The notes: generated by a model not told the origin, from the letters alone. A DNA stretch of 6,407 nt from Clostridiales bacterium (GCA_012841675.1 DUUG01000250.1:1-6407), one strand, 5' to 3'; counted from the first letter of the stretch, positions 1 through 5,908 are shown. Translations and numbers: made by a program.

Positions 1-1
1 C

Positions 2-232
2 CGCACGCAGCAGTATAAAGATGGCGTGAAAATTTCTCGTTCAGAGCTTCAACCCGGTGATTTAGTGACCTTTGCGACAGGTGTGCGCGGTCGCATCTCT
101 CACATTGGCATATACATAGGAGATGGGGAGTTTATCCATTCCCCCCGGCCGGGTTCCAGAGTTCGGATTGACAGTTTGACCTCGGGCTATTATAACATAA
201 GATTCCATTCTGCTTACAGAGTGGTTCGATAA
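2..232 (+). CDS. NlpC/P60 cell-wall peptidase, C-terminal part (5' end outside window)
   Basis: The reading frame is open from the left edge and ends at TAA 230-232, giving the last 76 residues of a longer protein. It shows the second half of an NlpC/P60 domain: an L-x-PGDLV strand (residues 16-22), then the ISHIGIYIGDG segment with the expected catalytic histidine (codon at 101-103), and a second conserved histidine in FIHS about 12 residues later. The tail (YYNIRFHSAYRVV) matches the usual family ending. The catalytic cysteine lies upstream and cannot be seen. Family members are secreted or surface cysteine peptidases that cut peptidoglycan stem peptides, usually between D-Glu and the diamino acid; that role is inferred here. 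A GTG at 26 could be mistaken for a start, but it falls inside the domain and the frame continues upstream, so it is not the true start. A strong terminator follows directly. Whether SH3 or repeat domains precede the catalytic domain is unknown. Confidence 0.9.
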   Translation, partial: RTQQYKDGVKISRSELQPGDLVTFATGVRGRISHIGIYIGDGEFIHSPRPGSRVRIDSLTSGYYNIRFHSAYRVVR

Positions 233-239
233 AAAACGC

Positions 240-273
240 ATCCGGCGCTTGTTTTGGCAAGCGCCGGATTTTT
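240..273 (+). terminator. Intrinsic terminator of the NlpC/P60 gene
   Basis: A perfect 12-bp stem (ATCCGGCGCTTG at 240-251 with CAAGCGCCGGAT at 258-269) encloses a 6-nt loop and runs into TTTTT (269-273). It starts 8 bases after the stop codon. On the other strand the stem is followed, after three bases, by six T (A run at 231-236), so it could also stop minus-strand transcription that reads through the exporter terminator. Confidence 0.93.
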
Positions 274-370
274 ATATGTAGCAACATTTGATATATTGCG
301 GCCCAGAATCCTTCATACGCAAGAACGATGTGCTTTGGCAAGCCCTCATTTTGAGCACTCCTACTGACAT

Positions 371-408
371 AAAAACACCCCCCTATGTTCGACGAAAAAC
401 ATAGGGGG
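371..408 (-). terminator. Intrinsic terminator of the marR-exporter operon
   Basis: An 11-bp perfect stem (CCCCCTATGTT at 379-389 with AACATAGGGGG at 398-408) has an 8-nt loop. On the minus strand it is followed by a short GTG and then five T (A run at 371-375). It lies about 83 bases downstream of the last exporter stop codon. On the plus strand a T run starts only about 11 bases after the stem (420-427), so plus-strand activity should be weaker. Confidence 0.85.
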
Positions 409-433
409 TATCTGTGTGGTTTTTTTTATGTAC

Positions 434-484
434 GTACTTTCGGAAGAGTTTAACTCTTCCGAAGTACTAAACTTTCCGAAGTAC
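434..484. repeat. Intergenic inverted repeat plus direct repeat cluster
   Basis: A nearly perfect inverted repeat has arms at 434-450 and 452-467 around a single central T, with one extra T in the left arm; its core CGGAAGAGTT/AACTCTTCCG pairs perfectly. The outer part of the right arm, TTCCGAAGTAC (457-467), recurs exactly at 474-484. The segment lies just after the exporter stop codon and before the operon terminator. It lacks a T tail on the side needed for minus-strand termination, so it is not itself a terminator for that operon. It may be a 3'-end stabilising hairpin or a copy of a dispersed small repeat. Confidence 0.6.
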
Positions 485-490
485 CATGCT

Positions 491-2359
491 TTATGTGGCA
501 ATGCCTTCGTACTGGGTTTGATAAAGCCGGTAATAGCGGCCCTTTCGAGCAAGCAGCTCTTCATGGTTTCCTTCCTCGGCAACCACACCGTCGTCCACGA
601 CGACAATCTTATCGGCGTTGCGGATTGTGGAAAGCCGGTGGGCAATAATCAAACTGGTCCGGTTTTCCATAAGCTTCATCATGGCTTCTTGAATGTGCAG
701 CTCTGTACGCGTGTCAACGCTGGAGGTAGCCTCGTCCAGGATCAGAATGCGAGGATCAGCCAGCACCGTACGCGCAATGGATAAAAGCTGCCGCTGACCG
801 CCGGAGAGGTTAGCGCCCGATTCCGAGAGCTGCGTTTTATACCCCTGCGGCAGACGCTCAATAAAGATATGGGCATTGGATGCCTTGGCGGCATTTTCAA
901 AATGGGCCATATCGGCGTCCAGCCGTCCATACCGAATGTTATAGCCGATAGTATCGGAAAAGAGCACCGTATCCTGCAAGACAATGGCAATGTTTTTCCG
1001 CAAAGCGGATCGATCAAACTCTTTGATAGGCGTTCCGTCAATGAGGATTTCACCGTCGTCGATATCGTAAAACCTGGTCAAGAGGTTGACAATCGTAGTT
1101 TTGCCTGCGCCGGTAGCCCCGACAATGGCCACCTTCTGACCCGGCTGAACGGACAGGTTCAAACCCTTTAATACAGGCTTGCCGGGATCATAGGAGAAAA
1201 ACACGTTGCGAAACTCGATTTTCCCTTTTACGGTGCTAGGCACAAGGGTTCCGGTGGCAGGCTCGGAAGGTTCATCCATGACGGCAAAAACACGCTCCGC
1301 ACCGGCAATGGCCGTTAAAATTTGCGCGTATAGGTTGGCAAGCTCGTTGATGGGACGGCTAAACTGTCTGGAGTAGACCAAAAACGCCTGAATCACACCA
1401 ACGGTAATGGCGCCTTTAATGGCAAGGGAGCCGCCCACTACGGCAATGAGCAAAAATCCAAGGTTTGAAATCAAATTCATCAAAGGGGAAATAACCGTTC
1501 CGAAAAACTGCGCTAAGATACTGTTTTTGCGGAAATCATCGGACATGGCGTTAAATTTGGCAATAGCTTTCTTCTCATAGCCATAAGCGACAACGGTTTT
1601 ATAGCCGGTTACCATTTCCTCCACCTGACCGTTGAGCTCGCCAAGCAGCGCCTGCTGTTTTACAAAGTATTTCTTCATAAAGCGCGCCATCCCCCTGCTT
1701 AAAAGCAAGGTCAGCGGAATGGTTATCAGGCTTACCAGGGTCATAAGCGGACTGTAAAGCAGCATGACCACCAGCGTGCCGATAATGGTCAACAGACCGG
1801 ATATCATGGAAGTTAAAGACTGGGAAACTGTATTGGCTATGTTTTCCACGTCGTTTGTCATGCGGCTCATGATGTCCCCGTGGGGATGGGTGTCTATATA
1901 GCGCAGAGGCAGGCGACAAATTTTTGAAAACAAATCGGAACGCATGGTTCGGACTGTGTTTTGGGAAAGCTTAGCCGCCCATATGCCCTGAAAATACGTG
2001 AGCAAGGCTGTGAAGATATAGACGCTTACCAGCAGCACCAACGCCCGGAACAAAGCGGAGAAATCCACATGTAGGCGGGGCGTTTCTCCCGTTGTGACGA
2101 TGGTGATTGCATCAATGGCTTTTGCCTGCAAGGCAGGGCCGGCCAGCGTAAGCAACGTCACCAACAGCACAATAACCATAAGCGCCAAAAGCAGCTTTTT
2201 ATCGCTTCCCAGGTAGCGAATCAGCCTTTTTAAGGTGGACTTGGCGTCTTTAGGCTTCTCCGCAAACATATGGGCATGCATGCCGCCGCGACCTCTAGAT
2301 CCCGGGCCCGCGTGCGGTTTGCCGGCAGGGGAGGACGACCGTTTTTCGTTCTGGCTCAT
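491..2359 (-). CDS. ABC exporter half-transporter with canonical ATPase motifs (second subunit of heterodimer)
   Basis: This 622-residue protein fuses a six-helix type IV exporter membrane domain (about 41-345) to an ATP-binding domain (about 380-615). Hydrophobic segments lie near 55-75, 101-122, 183-205, 206-220, 283-307 and 315-330. The ATPase part is complete: A-loop Tyr390, Walker A GATGAGKT (414-421), Q-loop Gln462, signature LSGGQ (518-522), Walker B ILILDE with catalytic Glu543, D-loop SSVD (546-549) and H-loop His574. An extra N-terminal stretch of about 40 residues, rich in Gly, Pro, His and Arg, precedes the first helix and explains the length above the usual 570-590. The ATG overlaps the stop of the upstream gene in an ATGA arrangement. 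The protein is inferred to sit in the cytoplasmic membrane and pair with the upstream half-transporter to export drugs, peptides or lipids; the substrate cannot be read from sequence. It resembles the LmrD/BmrD/TM288 side of such pairs. Confidence 0.95.
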   Translation of the reverse strand: MSQNEKRSSSPAGKPHAGPGSRGRGGMHAHMFAEKPKDAKSTLKRLIRYLGSDKKLLLALMVIVLLVTLLTLAGPALQAKAIDAITIVTTGETPRLHVDFSALFRALVLLVSVYIFTALLTYFQGIWAAKLSQNTVRTMRSDLFSKICRLPLRYIDTHPHGDIMSRMTNDVENIANTVSQSLTSMISGLLTIIGTLVVMLLYSPLMTLVSLITIPLTLLLSRGMARFMKKYFVKQQALLGELNGQVEEMVTGYKTVVAYGYEKKAIAKFNAMSDDFRKNSILAQFFGTVISPLMNLISNLGFLLIAVVGGSLAIKGAITVGVIQAFLVYSRQFSRPINELANLYAQILTAIAGAERVFAVMDEPSEPATGTLVPSTVKGKIEFRNVFFSYDPGKPVLKGLNLSVQPGQKVAIVGATGAGKTTIVNLLTRFYDIDDGEILIDGTPIKEFDRSALRKNIAIVLQDTVLFSDTIGYNIRYGRLDADMAHFENAAKASNAHIFIERLPQGYKTQLSESGANLSGGQRQLLSIARTVLADPRILILDEATSSVDTRTELHIQEAMMKLMENRTSLIIAHRLSTIRNADKIVVVDDGVVAEEGNHEELLARKGRYYRLYQTQYEGIAT

Positions 2360-4098
2360 TGGCGCACCTCCTTTTGAAATTGCTGGGAAGCACAGATTTC
2401 CTGATACAGCGCACTTCTCTGGATCAGCTCGTCATGAGTGCCGGAATCGACGATTTCCCCCTGCTCCAACAGCAAAATGCGGTCGGCATTCTGCACCGAT
2501 GCCACTCGCTGGGCAATCAGAATGACGGCTGTATCCTTAAGATGAGCTTTAAGCGCCTTTTGCAGACGGGATTCTGTACCTAAGTCAAGGGCGGAGGTGC
2601 TGTCGTCAAAGATAAGCAAGGGGGCCTGCCGAATAATGGCACGGGCGATGGACACGCGCTGTTTCTGACCGCCGGAAAGAGAAGTGCCCTTTTCGGCAAT
2701 CGTGGCATCATACCCATCGGGCATGGCAGAGATAAAATCGTCTGCCTGTGCAATGGTCGCGGCCTGCTGAATCTCCTCCAAAGTGGCTGTTTCACGGCCC
2801 CAACGAATATTGTCGGAAACCTTTCCGGCAAACAGTTCGCTTTTTTGCAGAACACAGGCAATTTGCCCGCGGAGGGCCTCCAAATCGTATTCGGCAATAT
2901 CACGCCCGTTCCAAAGGATACGGCCGCTTTGAGGATTGTAAAACCGGAGAATCAAGTTGATTAAAGATGTTTTACCGGAACCTGTGGCCCCCAGAATAGC
3001 AACCGTTTCGCCGGGTTTCACCGCAAAAGAGATATTGGACAAAACAGGCGTTCCCTGCGCCCTGGGATATGAGAAAACAACATTCTCAAAGGTAAGGCCT
3101 TCCCATTGGGCAGGAACCGGCTTGTTTCCGCTTTGAATGACAGGCTCTGTGTTTAAAACCTCCAGAATTCGAATGGCAGAGGCCTTAGCCCTGGAAATAG
3201 AGCTAAACATCATGCCTACCATCATAAGGGAAAAGAGAATCTGCATTGCATACGTAATCGCAGCCATAACAGAACCAACCTGCATGTTGCCCGCTTCGAT
3301 CTGATAGCCGCCGACAAGAATGATGGCAACGACGGCTGCGTTCATTATAATCATCATGGCCGGCATAGCAAGCGACAAAAGTTTCTGCACCTTGAGCGTG
3401 GCCAGAGAAAGGTCGAGATTGGCTTCCCCAAATCGCTTCTCCTCGTACTCCTCCCGGACATAGGCTTTTACCACCCGCGCTCCGGTTACGTTTTCCTGCA
3501 CAACCGAATTCACTTTGTCCAGTTTCGTTTGAACAACGTTAAATAAAGGGGAGGCTTTCCGCAGGATTAGAATCATAATCAGGAGTTCAATGGGAAGCAA
3601 ACAAAGAAAAACAATGGAAAATTTCCTGCTGATGGTCAGCGCCATAACAATGCCGCCGATAAAATTCATAGGCGCACGAACGAAAGTGCGCAGCATCATG
3701 GAGACAACATTCTCCACGGCGGTTATGTCGTTTGTTAACCGGGTTACTAAAGAACCGGTGGTAAATGTATCCGTTTGCTCCAGCGAAAGCGACATAACGC
3801 GGCTGAATGCCGCCTTGCGAAGGTCGTTGCCGAAGCTTTGCGAGGCGTTCAGCGAGCAATACGCTGCAATGGTTCCGAAAAGTCCGCCTAATGCCACCAG
3901 ACCGAGCATGGTTAAGCCTATGCGAACCACAAACGGGGTATTGCCCTGCAACACGCCTTCATTGACAATCCGGCTCATTAAAGTGGGCTGTGACAGATCA
4001 ATTAAAACCTCTCCAATCATAAAAAGAGGGGAGAGAATGGCAAAATACCAATACGGTTTCAAATATTTAATCAGCTTCTTCAAGTGCGTATTCCTCAT
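2356..4098 (-). CDS. ABC exporter half-transporter with degenerate ATPase site (first subunit of heterodimer)
   Basis: From the chosen ATG at 4098 the protein has 580 residues, the normal half-exporter size. Hydrophobic segments lie near 17-37, 57-80, 137-155, 160-180, 243-263 and 272-296. The ATPase domain has Walker A GATGSGKT (370-377), Q-loop Gln418, signature LSGGQ (474-478), Walker B LLIFDD and D-loop SALD. Two key residues differ from the norm: the catalytic Glu is Asp499 and the H-loop His is Gln530 (IAQRVAS). These are the changes expected in the degenerate-site half of heterodimeric exporters such as TM287 or LmrC, with the neighbouring canonical half as partner. Longer in-frame starts (up to 4185) would add residues unlike the family and overlap marR further. 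A TTG at 4083, with GAGG 9 nt upstream, would give MKKLIKYLKPYW and is a serious alternative. With ATG 4098 the gene overlaps marR by 32 nt. Substrate unknown. Confidence 0.94.
   Translation of the reverse strand: MRNTHLKKLIKYLKPYWYFAILSPLFMIGEVLIDLSQPTLMSRIVNEGVLQGNTPFVVRIGLTMLGLVALGGLFGTIAAYCSLNASQSFGNDLRKAAFSRVMSLSLEQTDTFTTGSLVTRLTNDITAVENVVSMMLRTFVRAPMNFIGGIVMALTISRKFSIVFLCLLPIELLIMILILRKASPLFNVVQTKLDKVNSVVQENVTGARVVKAYVREEYEEKRFGEANLDLSLATLKVQKLLSLAMPAMMIIMNAAVVAIILVGGYQIEAGNMQVGSVMAAITYAMQILFSLMMVGMMFSSISRAKASAIRILEVLNTEPVIQSGNKPVPAQWEGLTFENVVFSYPRAQGTPVLSNISFAVKPGETVAILGATGSGKTSLINLILRFYNPQSGRILWNGRDIAEYDLEALRGQIACVLQKSELFAGKVSDNIRWGRETATLEEIQQAATIAQADDFISAMPDGYDATIAEKGTSLSGGQKQRVSIARAIIRQAPLLIFDDSTSALDLGTESRLQKALKAHLKDTAVILIAQRVASVQNADRILLLEQGEIVDSGTHDELIQRSALYQEICASQQFQKEVRQ
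2367..2372 (-). promoter_or_regulatory. Ribosome binding site of second exporter subunit, inside upstream gene
   Basis: On the minus strand AAGGAGGTG is followed by a 7-nt gap to ATG 2359-2357. The site lies in the last codons of the upstream exporter gene, whose TGA overlaps this ATG by 4 nt in an ATGA arrangement. Together they suggest coupled translation and roughly equal output of the two subunits. Confidence 0.88.
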
Positions 4099-4549
4099 AT
4101 TCCAAATTGTTTCGTATTCGGCGCAAGTTTCCGGTGAGGCTTTCAATTTCCTCGTCTGTAAAACCGGATACGGCCGTTTCCTCAATTTTCTTTACAATGT
4201 TTTTTAGGTCTTCGCTCATGGCAAACCCTTTATCCGTCAGCTCGACATGGACAAGCCGCATGTCTTTTTTGTCGACCCTGCGATGGATAAGCCCCAACAG
4301 CTCCATCTGCGACAGCGTTACGCTGACGGTAGGCGCACTGAGCTTTGTAAGGCGAACCAGCTCTTGCTGCGTACAGCCCCGATTGTGTGTCAGTTGATAC
4401 AAAATATGGCGGAAGCCGAGCTTTATACCCAGCCGATCGCCCTCGCGCCGGATCTGCGCATGCACTAACCGGGCAATTTCTCCGATCATAAATGCAGGCG
4501 TGACAGAATGGGGCGGAGGCGGCACTTCCCGTCCGAAGGCCTTCTTCAC
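4067..4549 (-). CDS. MarR-family transcriptional regulator
   Basis: This 160-residue protein has the MarR-type winged helix-turn-helix. A dimerisation helix region lies near 17-40, the recognition module CTQQELVRLTKLSAPTVSVTLS spans 59-80, and the wing RRVDKKDMRLVHVELTDKG (90-108) has the typical D-x-R-x-x-x-V-x-L-T-x-x-G pattern. C-terminal helices (about 110-155) complete the dimer interface. The start is GTG (4549-4547), set by a strong AAGGAGGTG 7 nt upstream; no better ATG precedes it. It is the first gene of the operon with the two exporter halves and overlaps the next start. Family members usually repress nearby drug efflux genes and their own gene, and let go when a small aromatic ligand or oxidant is bound. 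A perfect palindrome sits just upstream of its ribosome binding site, so autorepression is likely. The ligand is unknown. Local repressor of a multidrug exporter is an inference from context. Confidence 0.93.
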   Translation of the reverse strand: MKKAFGREVPPPPHSVTPAFMIGEIARLVHAQIRREGDRLGIKLGFRHILYQLTHNRGCTQQELVRLTKLSAPTVSVTLSQMELLGLIHRRVDKKDMRLVHVELTDKGFAMSEDLKNIVKKIEETAVSGFTDEEIESLTGNLRRIRNNLEYEEYALEEAD

Positions 4550-4556
4550 GGATACA

Positions 4557-4562
4557 CCTCCT
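4557..4562 (-). promoter_or_regulatory. Ribosome binding site that decides the GTG start of marR
   Basis: The minus strand reads AAGGAGGTG, with AGGAGG at 4562-4557 and a 7-nt gap to GTG 4549-4547. The near-perfect anti-16S match supports GTG as the real start. It lies 6 nt from the operator palindrome. Confidence 0.88.
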
Positions 4563-4568
4563 TATAAA

Positions 4569-4585
4569 TTAGTTATGATAACTAA
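4569..4585. promoter_or_regulatory. Putative MarR operator palindrome
   Basis: The sequence TTAGTTATGATAACTAA is a perfect 17-bp palindrome with 7-bp arms around TGA. Length and AT-rich form fit MarR-family operators. It lies between the proposed marR -10 element and the marR ribosome binding site, covering the expected transcription start, so binding there would block the marR-exporter operon. That MarR binds it is inferred from position and symmetry. Confidence 0.75.
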
Positions 4586-4590
4586 CAATA

Positions 4591-4619
4591 AGGTTACCCT
4601 TTCAAAAACGCCAAGTCAA
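4591..4619 (-). promoter_or_regulatory. Putative sigma-A promoter of the marR-exporter operon
   Basis: On the minus strand TTGACT (4619-4614) is followed by a 17-nt spacer and TAACCT (4596-4591). The -35 is good and the -10 weak (3 of 6 to TATAAT). The predicted start near 4584 falls in the operator palindrome. A weak -10 is plausible for a repressed promoter, but the exact -10 hexamer is uncertain. Confidence 0.55.
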
Positions 4620-4620
4620 G

Positions 4621-4653
4621 AAATTTAGTGTAAATAAATTATTAAATCTAGTG
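4621..4653. repeat. Imperfect 10-bp direct repeat in the divergent control region
   Basis: AAATTTAGTG (4621-4630) and AAATCTAGTG (4644-4653) differ at one base and start 23 bp apart, about two helical turns. They lie between the -35 elements of the two divergent promoters in an AT-rich stretch. They could be activator half-sites or an UP-like element, or be chance in AT-rich DNA. Confidence 0.35.
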
Positions 4654-4659
4654 ATTTTC

Positions 4660-4688
4660 TTGACAGAAGCTGTAAGGCTATGTAAGTT
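4660..4688 (+). promoter_or_regulatory. Putative sigma-A promoter of the NimA-like gene
   Basis: A consensus TTGACA (4660-4665) is followed by a 17-nt spacer and TAAGTT (4683-4688). The -35 is perfect and the -10 weak. The nearby TATTAT at 4692-4697 looks better as a -10 but is 26 nt from the -35, too far for a standard promoter. Confidence 0.55.
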
Positions 4689-4701
4689 CTCTATTATAGA
4701 G
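4689..4701. promoter_or_regulatory. Perfect 13-bp palindrome over the NimA-like gene's expected start site
   Basis: CTCTATTATAGAG has 6-bp arms around a single T. It begins directly after the proposed -10 and ends four bases before the GGGAGG ribosome binding site, a typical repressor position. Its sequence is unrelated to the marR palindrome, so a different regulator may act here. It could also form a small hairpin at the 5' end of the mRNA. Confidence 0.45.
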
Positions 4702-4704
4702 TTA

Positions 4705-4710
4705 GGGAGG
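4705..4710 (+). promoter_or_regulatory. Ribosome binding site that decides the NimA-like start
   Basis: GGGAGG lies 9 nt before ATG 4720. In-frame GTG 4651 lies upstream of the promoter, and ATG 4732 would be 21 nt from this site, so ATG 4720 is preferred. Confidence 0.8.
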
Positions 4711-4719
4711 TTTGCAATC

Positions 4720-5214
4720 ATGCGTCGAGCCATGCGAAGAAAAGCCCAACAACTTACAAGGGAACAGACGGAAGCGATTTTAAAAGAAAACACCGTAGGC
4801 GTGCTATCTGTAAACGGAGAGGACGGATACCCGTATGCGGTACCCATGAATTACTGGTATGAAAACGGCAAGCTGTGGTTCCACTGTGCCGTGGAGGGGT
4901 ATAAGTTGGATTGCCTGCGGCGGAATGACAAGGTTTCCTTCTGTGTTATTGGTCAAAACACGTTTATACCGGAAAAATTTACCACCCACTATACAAGCGT
5001 GATTGCCTTCGGCCGGGCACGCATTGTTACGGAAAGCCATAAGGTAGCCGACGCGCTCCGTGCCTTTGCCAAACGTTTCTGCCCAGAACCAGCGCTTGCA
5101 GAATCGCTTGAAAAAGAGGTAGAGGGGACGAGGGGCAGGGTTTTCATGCTCTGCGTGGAAATTGAACATATGACCGGAAAAGCGGCAATTGAGCTTGTGA
5201 ATTCGGCAGATTAG
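4720..5214 (+). CDS. Pyridoxamine 5'-phosphate oxidase-like, NimA-type flavin-fold protein
   Basis: This 164-residue protein matches the NimA/COG3467 branch of the split-barrel FMN-binding fold. Visible family marks are GVLS-x(3)-EDGYPYAVPMNY (27-46), the FHCAVEGYKLD block with His55 (54-64), KVSFCVIG (71-78), PEKFTTHYTSVIAFGRARIV (84-103) and the C-terminal EIEHMTGKAA (147-156). Members are soluble homodimers thought to bind FMN or related cofactors. The founding Nim proteins give resistance to 5-nitroimidazoles, but most relatives are uncharacterised, so no substrate or resistance is claimed. The gene is transcribed away from the marR-exporter operon, from its own predicted promoter with its own palindrome, and ends convergently with rpsD at a shared hairpin. 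Its place beside a drug-exporter operon suggests detoxification or redox stress, an inference from context only. ATG 4720 is chosen from the GGGAGG site. Confidence 0.88.
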   Translation: MRRAMRRKAQQLTREQTEAILKENTVGVLSVNGEDGYPYAVPMNYWYENGKLWFHCAVEGYKLDCLRRNDKVSFCVIGQNTFIPEKFTTHYTSVIAFGRARIVTESHKVADALRAFAKRFCPEPALAESLEKEVEGTRGRVFMLCVEIEHMTGKAAIELVNSAD

Positions 5215-5241
5215 CAAAACATCGCTATATGCCGGTTTTAA

Positions 5242-5277
5242 GAAAAATAAAAAACCGTCTGATAAACAGACGGTTTT
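5242..5277. terminator. Bidirectional terminator between the NimA-like gene and rpsD
   Basis: An 11-bp perfect stem (AAAACCGTCTG at 5251-5261 with CAGACGGTTTT at 5267-5277) has a 5-nt loop. On the minus strand it runs into an extended T-rich tail (complement of 5242-5254), so it is a strong terminator for rpsD. On the plus strand the four T are part of the stem, so termination of the NimA-like gene should be weaker. It lies 13 bases from the rpsD stop codon. Confidence 0.9.
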
Positions 5278-5290
5278 GATGATTTACAGG

Positions 5291-5884
5291 TTATTTGCTG
5301 TAAAATTCGACGATCAAGCTTTCGTCGAAGGGAAGGTCAATGTCCTCCCGTTCCGGCAGACGAACAACCGTTCCCGTTAAATTTTCCATATCAACAGAAA
5401 GCCAAGCGGGGCTAGGCCTTTGGTTTTCCTTAAAGCCCTGGAAAAGGGGGCTTTTTTTGCTTGTTTCACGGATGGTAATTACGTCGCCGGGCTTTACGAC
5501 ATAAGAAGGAATGTTGACGCAGCGGCCGTTGACAAATATATGTCCGTGGGTAACGATTTGACGGGCCTGCCGCCGGGTGTCACCGATATTCATGCGGAAC
5601 ATCACATTGTCAAGGCGAAGCTCTAAAAGGATAAGCAGGTTTTCGCCCGCCATGCCCTTCATTTTCCTAGCCCGTTCAAAGGTCAGCCGGAATTGCTTTT
5701 CCATCAAACCGTAGATGAACTTCACACGCTGCTTTTCGCGCAGCTGTAAGCCATATTCGCTAAGCTTCCTACGAAACGTATTCTGACGGCCAACTCGCCG
5801 GGATTCCTTCATAATACCAAGGTATGCAGGGCTTATGTCTAAAGCACGGCACCGTTTCAGCACCGGTTCCATATCTCTTGCCAT
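5291..5884 (-). CDS. rpsD: 30S ribosomal protein S4 (zinc-ligand-free form)
   Basis: This 197-residue protein is ribosomal protein S4, which binds the 5' domain of 16S rRNA early in small-subunit assembly. The N-terminal domain carries the hallmark RRKLSEYGLQLREKQ (38-52) and IYGLMEKQFR (57-66). The S4 RNA-binding fold follows at about 87-136, with LELRLDNVMFRMNIGDTRRQ and HIFVNGRCVNIPSYVVKPGD. The ending LPFDESLIVEFYSK is typical. The N terminus (MARDMEPVLKRCRALDIS) has a single cysteine, Cys12, and lacks the four-cysteine zinc cluster of zinc-binding S4; only one other cysteine (Cys122) is present. The gene stands alone with its own promoter and terminator, not in the alpha operon with rpsK and rpoA. 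The ATG at 5884 is preceded by GAGAGG with 7 nt spacing. In Bacillus subtilis a lone rpsD is autoregulated by S4 binding its leader; that is possible here but not shown. A second rpsD elsewhere is possible. Confidence 0.97.
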   Translation of the reverse strand: MARDMEPVLKRCRALDISPAYLGIMKESRRVGRQNTFRRKLSEYGLQLREKQRVKFIYGLMEKQFRLTFERARKMKGMAGENLLILLELRLDNVMFRMNIGDTRRQARQIVTHGHIFVNGRCVNIPSYVVKPGDVITIRETSKKSPLFQGFKENQRPSPAWLSVDMENLTGTVVRLPEREDIDLPFDESLIVEFYSK

Positions 5885-5908
5885 TATTTTGCCTCTCTCT
5901 CATAAACT

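Noticed and set aside
132..341. 69-residue minus-strand open frame across the first terminator
   Set aside because: It spans a strong intrinsic terminator and is antisense to the NlpC/P60 end, with no protein-like features.
416..784. 122-residue plus-strand open frame reaching into the exporter C terminus
   Set aside because: It begins inside a terminator and repeat region, is antisense to the conserved ATPase domain and has no good ribosome binding site.
2293..2313. Polylinker-like run of restriction sites (XbaI, SmaI and ApaI sites close together)
   Set aside because: It is in frame within the Gly/Pro/Arg-rich extension of the exporter and encodes residues typical of that region, so vector contamination is unlikely.
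3590..4207. 205-residue plus-strand open frame opposite the exporter and marR genes
   Set aside because: It is antisense to two well-supported coding regions, has no recognisable domain, and its length is explained by the codon pattern of the opposite strand.
4692..4697. TATTAT as the -10 of the NimA-like gene
   Set aside because: The consensus -35 at 4660 is 26 nt away and no suitable -35 lies 16-18 nt upstream; the bases are better explained as part of the 13-bp palindrome.
4804..5217. 137-residue minus-strand open frame opposite the NimA-like gene
   Set aside because: It mirrors a gene with clear family motifs, and no domain or ribosome binding site supports it.
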